From: CAVWCW01 sp963753615
GTDB lineage: Bacteria; Pseudomonadota; Gammaproteobacteria; Chromatiales; Chromatiaceae
Assembly: GCA_963753615.1 (NCBI GenBank)
Contig: CAVWCW010000030.1
Coordinates: forward strand, 1-10,785
Reading direction: 5' to 3'
Length of the DNA: 10,785 bases
Shown here: piece after piece, positions 1 to 7,051 of the stretch
Layout: each line of letters begins with the position of its first letter
Position numbering within the stretch: the first letter of the stretch is position 1
Notes under the pieces: generated by a model
Told to the model about the DNA's origin: nothing
Seen by the model: the letters and a program-made list of their open reading frames with translations, nothing else
Database searches by the model: none
Made by a program: the position numbers and the translations under genes

Positions 1-59
1 CGTTTTATGAGCTCGCTTCGTCTAGATGCCTGCAGGTGCCCGGCAATGCCAGACCGGCC

Positions 60-1640
60 CTACTCCCACTCGATGGTGGCCGGGGGCTTGCTGGAGATAT
101 CGTAAGCAACCCGCGAGATGCCCCGGACCTCGTTAATAATGCGACTCGACACCAGGTCCAGGAACTCGAACGGCAAATGGGCTGCGCGAGCGGTCATGAA
201 ATCCACGGTCTCCACGGCGCGCAGGCTCACCACGTACTCATAGCGCCGGGCATCCCCCACAACTCCCACCGACTTCACCGGCAGGAACACGGCAAATGCC
301 TGGCTGACCTTATCGTATAGCTCGTGGCGGCGCAGTTCCTCGATGAAGATGTCGTCGGCCTGGCGCAGCAGATCGGCATACTCCTTGTTGACCTCGCCGA
401 GGATGCGCACGCCCAGGCCAGGGCCCGGGAAGGGATGGCGGTAGACCATCTCGTAGGGCAGGCCCAGTTCGACACCGATCTTGCGCACCTCGTCCTTGAA
501 CAGCTCGCGCAGCGGCTCGATCAGCTCCAGCTTCATGTCTTCGGGCAGGCCGCCCACATTGTGATGGGACTTGATCACGTGGGCCTTGCCGGACTTGGCA
601 CCCGCGGACTCGATAACATCGGGGTAGATGGTGCCCTGGGCCAGCCACTGGACTCCTTCGAGCTTGGCCGCCTCCTCCTCGAATATTTCGATAAACAGGT
701 TGCCGATAATCTTGCGCTTGCGCTCCGGATCCGCCTCGCCGGCCAGAGCAGCCAGGAAACGGGCCTCGGCATCGACCCGGATCACCCGCACTCCCATGTG
801 CTCGGCGAAGGTGGCCATCACTTGGTCGCCCTCATGCAGGCGCAGCAACCCATTGTCGACGAACACGCAGGTCAACTGGTCGCCGATGGCCTTGTGCAGC
901 AGCGCCGCCACCACCGAGGAATCGACCCCGCCAGAGAGCCCCAGCACCACCTGGCCGTCGTCGACCAGGGCACGGCTGTGTTGGATGCTGTCTTCGATAA
1001 TCTGTCCCGGCGTCCACAATGGCTCGCAGCCGCAGAGCTTGAACAGAAAACGCTCGATGATGCGCTGGCCCTGGCGGGTGTGGGTGACTTCCGGGTGGAA
1101 CTGGAGGCCGTAAAATCCACGTTCCTCGTCGGCAATGCCGGCCAGAGGGGCGTTGGCGGTCTCGGCGATGACAGAAAAACCCGGCGGCAGCTCCTCGACC
1201 CGATCGCCGTGGCTCATCCACACGTCCAACAGGCCGTAGCCCTCGGGGCTGGTGTGGTCTTCGATGTCGCGCAGCAAACGCGAATGGCCCCGGGCGCGGA
1301 CCTGGGCATAGCCGTATTCATGGGCGCTGGAAGAAGCCACCCGGCCGCCCAACTGGGCCGCCATGGTCTGCATGCCGTAGCAGATGCCGAGCACCGGCAC
1401 CCCCAGCTCGAACACCTGCTGGGGTGCGCGCGGGGTGTGCTCGGCGGTGACCGTTTCCGGACCGCCGGACAGGATCACCCCGGCCGGCGGGTGCTCGGCG
1501 ATGGCATTTTCGGCGTTGTCGTAGGGGTAGATCTCGCAGAACACCCCGGCCTCACGCACCCGGCGGGCGATCAGCTGGGTGTACTGCGAGCCGAAATCGA
1601 GGATCAGAATTCGATGGGCGTGGATGTTTTGGCTGGTCAT
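60..1640 (-). CDS. guaA: GMP synthase (glutamine-hydrolysing)
   Basis: Converts XMP to GMP using ATP and glutamine, the last step of de novo GMP synthesis in the cytosol. The 526-residue product is about the usual length and appears complete. Numbered from the ATG at 1640, the N-terminal class I glutamine amidotransferase domain carries the nucleophile Cys87 in GICYGMQ, and His182/Glu184 in FHPEV. The ATP pyrophosphatase domain has the P-loop SGGVDS at about 236-241. The C-terminal dimerisation domain contains RHPFPGPGLGVRI and ends in PPATIEWE, the typical GuaA end. A GTG six bases upstream (1646) is in frame, but it overlaps the GGAG Shine-Dalgarno sequence at 1646-1649, so the ATG is the better start. 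It lies 76 bases downstream of guaB on the same strand, so co-transcription is likely, subject to the hairpin between them. Family assignment is secure. Confidence 0.97.
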   Translation of the reverse strand: MTSQNIHAHRILILDFGSQYTQLIARRVREAGVFCEIYPYDNAENAIAEHPPAGVILSGGPETVTAEHTPRAPQQVFELGVPVLGICYGMQTMAAQLGGRVASSSAHEYGYAQVRARGHSRLLRDIEDHTSPEGYGLLDVWMSHGDRVEELPPGFSVIAETANAPLAGIADEERGFYGLQFHPEVTHTRQGQRIIERFLFKLCGCEPLWTPGQIIEDSIQHSRALVDDGQVVLGLSGGVDSSVVAALLHKAIGDQLTCVFVDNGLLRLHEGDQVMATFAEHMGVRVIRVDAEARFLAALAGEADPERKRKIIGNLFIEIFEEEAAKLEGVQWLAQGTIYPDVIESAGAKSGKAHVIKSHHNVGGLPEDMKLELIEPLRELFKDEVRKIGVELGLPYEMVYRHPFPGPGLGVRILGEVNKEYADLLRQADDIFIEELRRHELYDKVSQAFAVFLPVKSVGVVGDARRYEYVVSLRAVETVDFMTARAAHLPFEFLDLVSSRIINEVRGISRVAYDISSKPPATIEWE

Positions 1641-1645
1641 GCTCA

Positions 1646-1649
1646 CTCC
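1646..1649 (-). promoter_or_regulatory. Shine-Dalgarno sequence that fixes the guaA start
   Basis: On the minus strand GGAG sits five bases before the ATG at 1640. The in-frame GTG at 1646 shares its first base with this GGAG, so it would have no usable ribosome binding site. This supports the ATG as the start of guaA. Confidence 0.6.
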
Positions 1650-1657
1650 AGGGTGGC

Positions 1658-1691
1658 AAAAACGCGCTCACCCGGCGGGGCCGGGTGAGCG
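1658..1691 (-). terminator. Terminator-like hairpin between guaB and guaA
   Basis: Bases 1665-1675 and 1681-1691 form a perfect 11-bp inverted repeat (plus-strand arms CGCTCACCCGG and CCGGGTGAGCG) around a 5-base loop. Read in the guaB-to-guaA direction, the stem is followed by CG and then five T residues (1662-1658). That is the form of an intrinsic terminator. It starts about 25 bases after the guaB stop and ends before the guaA ribosome binding site. It could reduce transcription into guaA, protect the upstream mRNA end or act as an attenuator. The T-run is short, so termination is probably partial. I saw no convincing separate guaA promoter in the 76-base gap. Confidence 0.6.
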
Positions 1692-1716
1692 GGTAGGCGT
1701 CGGTTTGCGGGCAGCC

Positions 1717-3185
1717 TCAGGTGTCGCTGCGGTAGTTGGGCGCTTCCTTGGTAATGGTCACGTCGTGGACGTGAGACTCGCGCATGCCGGCGCCGGTCAC
1801 CCGCACGAACTGGGGCTTGGTGCGCATCTCGCTGATACTGGTGCAGCCGGTGTAGCCCATGCTGGAGCGCAGCCCGCCCATCAACTGGTGGATGATATTG
1901 AGCACGCTCCCCTTGTACGGCACCCGGCCCTCGATACCCTCGGGCACGAGCTTGTTTTCGTCCTTGGTGCCTTCCTGGAAGTAGCGGTCGCTGGAACCCT
2001 GCTGGCCGGACATGGCGCCCAGGGACCCCATGCCGCGGTAGGACTTGTAGGAACGGCCCTGGTACAGCTCCACCTCGCCCGGGGACTCGTCGGTGCCGGC
2101 GAACAGGCCGCCGATCATCACCGAGTAGGCGCCGGCCGCGATCACCTTGGCGACGTCGCCGGAGTAACGCAGACCGCCGTCGGCGATCAGCGGGATGTCG
2201 GTGTTCTTCAGCTCGCCGGCCACATTCGCTACCGCGGTGATCTGTGGCACGCCGACCCCGGCCACGATGCGCGTGGTGCAGATGGAGCCGGGGCCTATCC
2301 CACCTTGACCGCGTCCGCCCCCGCATCGACCAGCGCCCGGGCCGCCTCGGCGGTGGCGATATTGCCCCCGATCACCTGTACATCCGGGAACTCGTGCTTG
2401 ATCCAGGCTACCCGGTCCAGCACCCCCTGGGAGTGACCGTGGGCGGTGTCGACCACGATCACGTCCACCCCGGCGTGCACCAGGGCCTCCACCCGCTCGT
2501 CGGTGCCCCCGCCGGTGCCTACCGCGGCCCCGACCCGCAGCCGCTCCTGGTCGTCGCGGCAGGCGTCTGGGTAATCCTTGGCCTTCTGAATGTCCTTCAC
2601 CGTAATCAGGCCGCGCAACTGGAAGTCCCCGTTCACCACCAGCACTTTCTCGATCCGATGCTTGTGCAGCAGGGCCACAACCTCTTCCCGGGTCGCCCCC
2701 TCCTGGACCGTAACCAAGCGCTCTTTCGGGGTCATGATGGAGGAGACCGGATCGCTCATGCGGGTCTCGAAGCGCAGGTCGCGGCTGGTGACAATGCCGA
2801 CCAATTCTTCGCCGTCGGTCACCGGCACGCCGGAGATATTGTGTTTGTGGGTCAGCTCCATCACTTCAAGGATGCTGGTCCGGGGGCTGACCGTGATCGG
2901 CTCCCGGATCACCCCGCTCTCGTACTTCTTTACGTTCAGGACCTCGCGCGCCTGCTGCGCCGGGGTCATGTTCTTGTGGATAATCCCGATGCCCCCCGAC
3001 AGTGCCATGGTGATGGCCAGGCGCGCCTCGGTGACGGTATCCATGGCGGCGGACGCCAAAGGGGTTTTGAGGGCGATGCCGCGGGTCAGGCGGGTGCTCA
3101 GGTCCACGTCCTTGGGAAGTACGATGGAGTGGGCGGGGACGAGCAGAACATCGTCGAAAGTCAGGGCTTCCTCATTGAGGCGCAT
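1717..3185 (-). CDS. guaB: Inosine-5'-monophosphate dehydrogenase, frameshifted as given
   Basis: Oxidises IMP to XMP with NAD+, the first committed step of GMP synthesis. The frame from the ATG at 3185 (MRLNEEALTFDDVLL) covers the first half of the TIM barrel and the paired CBS domains at about residues 93-205, then stops at 2295-2297 after DAGADAVKVG. The downstream frame resumes with the rest of the active-site loop (ICTTR, catalytic Cys near residue 303) and continues through YQGRSYKSYRGMGS and the C-terminal ESHVHDVTITKEAPNY to the stop at 1717. Adding one G to the GGG at 2299-2301 (minus strand) gives VKVGIGPGSICTTR and a 489-residue protein, matching E. coli GuaB in length. All other family landmarks are intact, so a sequencing error is more likely than real inactivation. 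The ribosome binding site is weak (GGGA, 11 bases from the ATG). Confidence 0.95.
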
Positions 3186-3224
3186 AGTGTCGGATATCCC
3201 AGGCAGCGGTTTGAATAGCCGGCC

Positions 3225-3253
3225 ATTATAAAATTTGACGCCGGGCCGGTAAA
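3225..3253 (-). promoter_or_regulatory. guaB(A) promoter, sigma70-like
   Basis: On the minus strand a perfect TATAAT (-10, bases 3225-3230) lies 17 bases downstream of TTTACC (-35, bases 3248-3253, four of six consensus matches). The start point would be near 3218, giving a leader of about 32 bases before the guaB ATG. The bases just after the -10 are GGCCGGC, a GC-rich discriminator. Promoters for rRNA and nucleotide synthesis that are repressed by ppGpp often have this feature, so stringent control of guaB is a reasonable inference. I saw no clear PurR-type operator. Confidence 0.65.
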
Positions 3254-3264
3254 CTGGTTAGCCT
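3235..3264 (+). promoter_or_regulatory. Possible weak xseA promoter overlapping the guaB promoter
   Basis: On the plus strand TTGACG (3235-3240) is a good -35 match, but the hexamers 17-18 bases downstream (TTAGCC or TAGCCT, 3258-3264) match the -10 consensus poorly. If it is used, it lies inside the guaB promoter, so the two polymerases would exclude each other, and xseA would have a leader of about 175 bases. The evidence is only the -35 match and the divergent position. Confidence 0.22.
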
Positions 3265-3446
3265 GCCAATTCGGCGCAACTGGAAAAAGGACAAGCCTCG
3301 GTCGCCGGCCCGCTGCCTACCCCTAAGCGACCCGAAGATGAAGCCCAGTCCCCCGCTTGTCGCCGTCCTCCCGCTCTTCGGCTGCGCTGCCCGTTGTCAG
3401 GGCGAGACGCACCCGCTTTACCCATTTGACTGAGCGTTCGGGCGGA

Positions 3447-4799
3447 ATGGTGGAATTCGAGCTGCCCCGGCGCGACGTCTACAACGTAACCCGGCTCAAC
3501 CGCGAGGTCCGGGCGGTGCTCGAGGGCAGTTTCCCCCTGCTCTGGGTCGAGGGCGAGATCTCCAACCTGGCCCGCCCCTCCTCCGGGCATATCTATTTCT
3601 CGCTGAAGGACCCCAGCTCCCAGGTGCGCTGCGCCATGTTCCGCGGCAACCGGCTGCGGCTGCGGTTTCAACCCGCCAACGGCCAGCAGGTGCTGATTCG
3701 GGCCCGGGTCAGCCTCTACGAGGGCCGGGGCGAGTTCCAACTGGTGGCCGAGCACATGGAGCCCTCCGGCGAAGGCGCCCTGCGCCTCGCCTTCGAGCAG
3801 CTCAAGCAGCGCCTGGCCGCCGAGGGCCTGTTCGACCCGGCCCGCAAGCGCACCCTGCCGCGCTTTCCGGCCCAGATCGGCGTCATCACCTCGCCGAGCG
3901 GAGCCGCGGTACGGGACGTGATCAGCGTGCTCGGGCGACGCTTTCCCGGCATCCCGCTGCTGATCTACCCGGTGCAGGTCCAAGGCGAAGCGGCCCCGGG
4001 CCAGATCGTCCGGGCCCTCGAGTTGGCCGCCGAGCGCGCCGACTGCGAGGTGCTGATCCTTTGCCGCGGCGGCGGCTCCCTGGAGGACTTGGTCGCCTTC
4101 AACGGCGAGGCGGTGGCCCGCGCCATTCGCGCCTGCCCGATCCCGGTGGTGGTGGGCGTCGGTCACGAAATCGACTACACCATCGCCGACTTCGCCGCGG
4201 ACCAGCGGGCCGCCACGCCGTCCGCCGCCGCCGAACTGGCGAGCCCGGACCGAGCCGACTGGCTGCAGCGCTTTGCCCGTACCGGCGTAGGTTTGCTGCA
4301 GGCACAACAGGGCCTGCTGGAGGCCCGCAACCAGCGTTCGGCCCACCTGACCCAACGCCTGCAGCGGCTGCACCCGGGCCAGCGCCTGCGCCAGCAAGAA
4401 CAGCGCCTGGACGAGTTGGAGCGCCGTCTGCAACAGGCCGTGACCCGCCGCCGCGAGTGCAGCGGCGAAAGCCTGGCCCGGGTGCGCAGCCGCTTGCTCG
4501 GCCAGACCCCAGCCCACCGCCTGGGCCGCCTGGGGCTGCGCCAGCACAATCTCGCCCAGCGCCTGTATCGCGCCACGCAGCAGGGCCTGCAGAGCCAAGC
4601 GCAGCGCCTGGGCCGCGCCGCCCAGACCCTGGACGCCGTCAGCCCCTTGGCTACCCTCAATCGCGGCTACAGCATCAGTCGCCTGCCCAGCGGGGAGGTC
4701 TTGCGCGACAGCGCCCAGGCCAAGCCCGGCGAGCAAGTCGAGACCCGGCTCGCCCGCGGGCGCATCCTCTGCAAGGTGGTAGTGAGCCAGGCGGAATGA
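3447..4799 (+). CDS. xseA: Exodeoxyribonuclease VII large subunit
   Basis: Large catalytic subunit of exonuclease VII, which degrades single-stranded DNA into acid-soluble oligonucleotides in repair and recombination and works with several copies of the small subunit XseB. The 450-residue product is close to the 456 of E. coli. An N-terminal OB-fold spans about residues 10-105 (WVEGEISNL, GHIYFSLKD, VRCAMFRGN). The catalytic domain carries GVITSPSGAAVRD, RGGGSLEDL and GHEIDYTIADFAADQRAATP. A Gln/Arg-rich coiled coil at about 270-395 precedes the C-terminal SPLATLNRGYSI. The frame is open back to a TTG at 3357, but homology begins near VYNVTRLNREV, so the ATG at 3447 is preferred. Its ribosome binding site is poor (GGCGG directly upstream). 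No xseB is nearby. The gene is divergent from guaB and appears intact. Confidence 0.94.
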   Translation: MVEFELPRRDVYNVTRLNREVRAVLEGSFPLLWVEGEISNLARPSSGHIYFSLKDPSSQVRCAMFRGNRLRLRFQPANGQQVLIRARVSLYEGRGEFQLVAEHMEPSGEGALRLAFEQLKQRLAAEGLFDPARKRTLPRFPAQIGVITSPSGAAVRDVISVLGRRFPGIPLLIYPVQVQGEAAPGQIVRALELAAERADCEVLILCRGGGSLEDLVAFNGEAVARAIRACPIPVVVGVGHEIDYTIADFAADQRAATPSAAAELASPDRADWLQRFARTGVGLLQAQQGLLEARNQRSAHLTQRLQRLHPGQRLRQQEQRLDELERRLQQAVTRRRECSGESLARVRSRLLGQTPAHRLGRLGLRQHNLAQRLYRATQQGLQSQAQRLGRAAQTLDAVSPLATLNRGYSISRLPSGEVLRDSAQAKPGEQVETRLARGRILCKVVVSQAE

Positions 4800-4987
4800 A
4801 TCTTGACGTGCACCGGATGATTCGCAACGGCGCCCCAAGCGCAACCCCGCGCTCGCTCAGCCGGGACCTGGCCGAACGGCGGCGTTGACCGCCGGCCGGC
4901 CCCGGCGCCTGAGTTCGAGAAGCCGATCCGCCCACCGCCTGGATGCCTTGATTGCGGCGGATTTCGGCCCAGAACCCCGCCCGCGGC

Positions 4988-5017
4988 TTGACATGGATCG
5001 CCCCGTTTGGTCAGTAT
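4988..5017 (+). promoter_or_regulatory. Candidate promoter for the phosphorylase/phosphatase pair (consensus -35)
   Basis: A perfect TTGACA (4988-4993) is followed 18 bases later by CAGTAT (5012-5017), a weak -10 with three of six matches. A strong -35 with a poor -10 often points to an activator or an alternative condition, but here it may simply be chance. A start near 5024 would give a leader of about 210 bases. Confidence 0.35.
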
Positions 5018-5109
5018 GTCGCGTCGAATTCCCGTTCGCCCCTCACGCGGACGACTCCGGTCGGTACGCGAGTTGGGGGCGGGGGAAGAAAAGGTATCCC
5101 GGCGTTGCT

Positions 5110-5118
5110 TGTTATGGT
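5110..5118 (+). promoter_or_regulatory. Alternative extended -10 promoter for the phosphorylase gene
   Basis: TGTTATGGT forms an extended -10 (TG, one base, then TATGGT, four of six matches). No -35 hexamer is visible 17 bases upstream, which extended -10 promoters tolerate. A start near 5125 would place the 12-bp palindrome at 5137-5148 just downstream of the start, a usual operator position. Confidence 0.28.
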
Positions 5119-5136
5119 GCACGAAGGCAGGGTTTT

Positions 5137-5148
5137 TCAGAGCTCTGA
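5137..5148. promoter_or_regulatory. Perfect 12-bp palindrome, possible operator
   Basis: TCAGAGCTCTGA is a perfect 12-bp palindrome lying 85 bases before the phosphorylase start. With no loop it is more likely a binding site for a dimeric protein than an RNA hairpin. A 12-bp palindrome can occur by chance, and I cannot name the regulator. Confidence 0.3.
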
Positions 5149-5187
5149 TGCTCAGTCGCTTGCGCGGTCCGCAATCGCGGGCCCAAC

Positions 5188-5212
5188 CGAAACCTCTCGG
5201 GAACCGGTTTCG
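5188..5212. promoter_or_regulatory. Inverted repeat with LacI-like AACCGGTT core ahead of the ribosome binding site
   Basis: CGAAACC (5188-5194) and GGTTTCG (5206-5212) are perfect inverted arms around an 11-base loop, and in mRNA they would form a stem 10 bases before the AGGG ribosome binding site. Within the same stretch AACCGGTT (5202-5209) is a palindrome with flanking symmetry at 5200 and 5211, giving five of six matched pairs around a central CG. LacI/GalR-family sugar repressors bind sites of this general form. The site could be an operator, a leader hairpin or both. No regulator gene is in the window. Confidence 0.32.
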
Positions 5213-5233
5213 CCAACTCCTTAGGGTCAAATC

Positions 5234-7051
5234 ATGCACGACACACCAGCCCCCAAAGCGCAAATCCTGCCGCGCGGCGTAATGCTGAACGCGTACCCGG
5301 ACAGCATCGGCACGCGGCTGGCGGACATCGTGGCTTTGCTCGAAAGGCCCGAGTTCGAAGGTGCGTTTTCCCTCTTCTATATCCTGCCGACCTTCTTCAA
5401 CAGCGATCTCGACCGCGGTTTCTCCATCATCGACTACGACCTCAATGAGGAATTGGTGAGCGCTGGCGATCTGTCTCGCTTGGAGGCGCTCGGCATCGGG
5501 TTCAAGCTCGACCTGGTGCTCAATCATTTGTCGGTCCTGTCGCCCCAGTTCCAGGATCTGTTGCTGCGCGGTGACGAATCGCCCTACAAGGACTTCTTCC
5601 TCGATTGGAACGAGTTCTGGCTCGAGCACGGCACCCTGGGTCCGGGCGGCATCGTAATGCCTGACGAGCGGTACTTGGAAAAGCTGTTCATGCGCAAGCC
5701 CGATCTGCCGATTCTGCGGGTCTGCTTCCCGGACGGCTCCCATCGCCTGTATTGGAACACCTTCTATCAGGAGGTGAAGTTGGTCGAGTTGGTGGCCCAT
5801 GACTTTGTGGGCATCGAGGGGATTCACCTGGAGACGGCCACCCGTGTCGCCAACTCCGTCAACGCCGCTATAAAAGCCAAGGCCGATCTGGAGCAGCTGG
5901 ACTTAGGCGAACTCGCCGATTATCTGCCCCAGGTGCTGTCGGTAGTCTGCCGCAAACGGCAGTATCTGGGCCAGATGGACCTGAATGCGCGCTCCGAACT
6001 AGTCTGGGAATTCTACGAACAGACCCTGAAAAAGCTAAGCGCGTACGGGGCCAAGATCATCCGCCTCGACGCCTTCGCCTACCTGCACAAGCAACCGGGG
6101 GAGGCCAATTTCTTCAACCAGCCCGGCACCTGGAACTACCTGGAGCGCTTGCGCGGGTTGGCCGAGAACTGCGGACTGATCATCTTCCCCGAGGTGCATG
6201 CCGAATACGGTACCGGCATCCACGAGCAGGTGGCGGCGGAAGGTTATCCGATCTACGACTTCTTCTTCCCCGGGCTGGTGATCGACGCTTTGGACCGGGG
6301 CGACAACAAGGCCCTGGTGAACTGGATTGGTGAAATCCGGGCCCAGGGGCTGCAGACCATCAACATGCTCGGCTGCCATGACGGCATCCCGGTGCTCGAC
6401 CTGCGGGGCAAGCAGTTGGGAGGCGTCTACCGCCCGGGGCTGCTGGACGATGCCCAGATCGAGGCCACCATGGAGCGGATTATCGCTCGTGGCGGCCGGG
6501 TCAAGAACCTGTTCGGCCATGACGGCAAGCAGATCGCCTACTACCAGGTCAATGCGACCTTCTTCAGCGCCCTCGGCGAGGAAGAATCCAAGTTACGCCT
6601 GGCCCGCGCCATCCAGATGTTCATGCCCGGGATCCCCCAGGTCTGGTACCTCGACCTGTTCGCCGGCAAGAACGACTACGAGGCGGCCGACAAGGGCGGC
6701 ATCGCCGGCCACAAGGAGATCAACCGCACCACCCTCACTCTGGAGGACGTGGAAGCGGGTCTGCAGCGCCCCATCGTACGCGAGCAGTTGGACCTGATCC
6801 GGTTGCGCAATCGCTCCCCCGCCTTCGACGGCGACCTCGAGATCCTTCCGAGCGAGTCCCACCAGTTGCATCTTTGCTGGCGGAACGACGATACCAGCCT
6901 GACTTTGAAGGCCGACCTGCGCAGCACCGGCTTCACCATTTCCCAGGGGCAAGGCGACGCGGAAGAAGTCATGATGTCGTTCGAGTCCCCGGAGCTGGAC
7001 GTGCCGGCCGGTTCGGTTTTCCACGACGACCGCAACGGAGCCGCCACATGA
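5234..7051 (+). CDS. Sucrose phosphorylase-family disaccharide phosphorylase (GH13 subfamily 18)
   Basis: A retaining alpha-glucoside phosphorylase: phosphate cleaves a glucosyl disaccharide to alpha-glucose 1-phosphate plus an acceptor in the cytosol. The 605-residue protein begins its (beta/alpha)8 barrel almost at once (MLNAYPDSIG, residues 17-26). It has DLVLNHLS at 93-100, the nucleophile Asp279 in IIRLDAFAY, the acid/base Glu320 in FPEVHAEYG and the stabiliser Asp383 in CHDGIPVLDL. YYQVNATFFSALG (436-448) and AGKNDYEA (477-484) are also family-type. There is no signal peptide. Known specificities in this subfamily include sucrose, sucrose 6F-phosphate, glucosylglycerol and glucosylglycerate. 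GCHDGIP and GHKEINR differ from the THDGIG and GRDINR of bifidobacterial sucrose phosphorylase, so plain sucrose is not assured. A tail of about 60 residues follows the barrel. The start is supported by AGGG seven bases upstream. It overlaps the next gene by ATGA, so translational coupling is likely. Confidence 0.88.
   Translation: MHDTPAPKAQILPRGVMLNAYPDSIGTRLADIVALLERPEFEGAFSLFYILPTFFNSDLDRGFSIIDYDLNEELVSAGDLSRLEALGIGFKLDLVLNHLSVLSPQFQDLLLRGDESPYKDFFLDWNEFWLEHGTLGPGGIVMPDERYLEKLFMRKPDLPILRVCFPDGSHRLYWNTFYQEVKLVELVAHDFVGIEGIHLETATRVANSVNAAIKAKADLEQLDLGELADYLPQVLSVVCRKRQYLGQMDLNARSELVWEFYEQTLKKLSAYGAKIIRLDAFAYLHKQPGEANFFNQPGTWNYLERLRGLAENCGLIIFPEVHAEYGTGIHEQVAAEGYPIYDFFFPGLVIDALDRGDNKALVNWIGEIRAQGLQTINMLGCHDGIPVLDLRGKQLGGVYRPGLLDDAQIEATMERIIARGGRVKNLFGHDGKQIAYYQVNATFFSALGEEESKLRLARAIQMFMPGIPQVWYLDLFAGKNDYEAADKGGIAGHKEINRTTLTLEDVEAGLQRPIVREQLDLIRLRNRSPAFDGDLEILPSESHQLHLCWRNDDTSLTLKADLRSTGFTISQGQGDAEEVMMSFESPELDVPAGSVFHDDRNGAAT

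Larger units (their letters stand above)
4800..5233 (+). other. Intergenic control region between xseA and the phosphorylase gene
   Basis: I find no convincing protein gene or stable RNA in these 434 bases. The left part has a GC-only 6-bp stem (4877-4882 with 4889-4894) without a T-run, so I cannot name an xseA terminator with confidence. The right half holds two promoter candidates (4988-5017 and 5110-5118), a 12-bp palindrome (5137-5148), a 7-bp inverted repeat containing an AACCGGTT core (5188-5212), and the AGGG ribosome binding site (5223-5226) of the next gene. For such a compact window this is a long control region, which suggests the sugar module is regulated independently of xseA. 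Confidence 0.5.

Noticed and set aside
9..36. GAGCTC, TCTAGA and CCTGCAGG within 28 bases, in cloning-polylinker order
   Set aside because: The bases between them do not match the common polylinker I recall, and the stretch joins directly to the guaA 3' end. A vector remnant at the window edge cannot be fully excluded, but chance is simpler.
324..1688. A 454-codon open frame on the plus strand opposite guaA
   Set aside because: It lies wholly over a clear guaA and its product looks like no family I know. Long antisense open frames are expected in GC-rich genes.
2290..2305. Programmed ribosomal frameshifting in guaB
   Set aside because: There is no slippery heptamer or stimulatory structure, and I know of no programmed shift in this family. 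A missing base explains it better.
3338..3433. A 31-codon plus-strand frame ahead of xseA with LFGC, a lipobox-like end
   Set aside because: It has no good ribosome binding site and is too short for a lipoprotein. It could be an upstream leader frame, but nothing supports it.
3258..4844. A 528-codon minus-strand open frame opposite xseA
   Set aside because: Its product is low-complexity Ala/Gly/Leu/Gln-rich, and it mirrors a well-supported xseA reading frame.
4796..4888. A 30-codon frame overlapping the xseA stop by ATGA, where xseB sometimes lies
   Set aside because: The product (MNLDVHRMIRNG...) does not resemble XseB and is far too short. The overlap is probably chance.
4877..4894. GC-rich stem CGGCGG/CCGCCG as an xseA terminator
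   Set aside because: It has only six pairs and no following T-run. Such short GC stems are common in sequence of this composition.
4667..5827. A 386-codon minus-strand open frame spanning the intergenic region and both neighbouring genes
   Set aside because: It covers parts of two recognised plus-strand genes and the promoter region, and its product has no recognisable motif.
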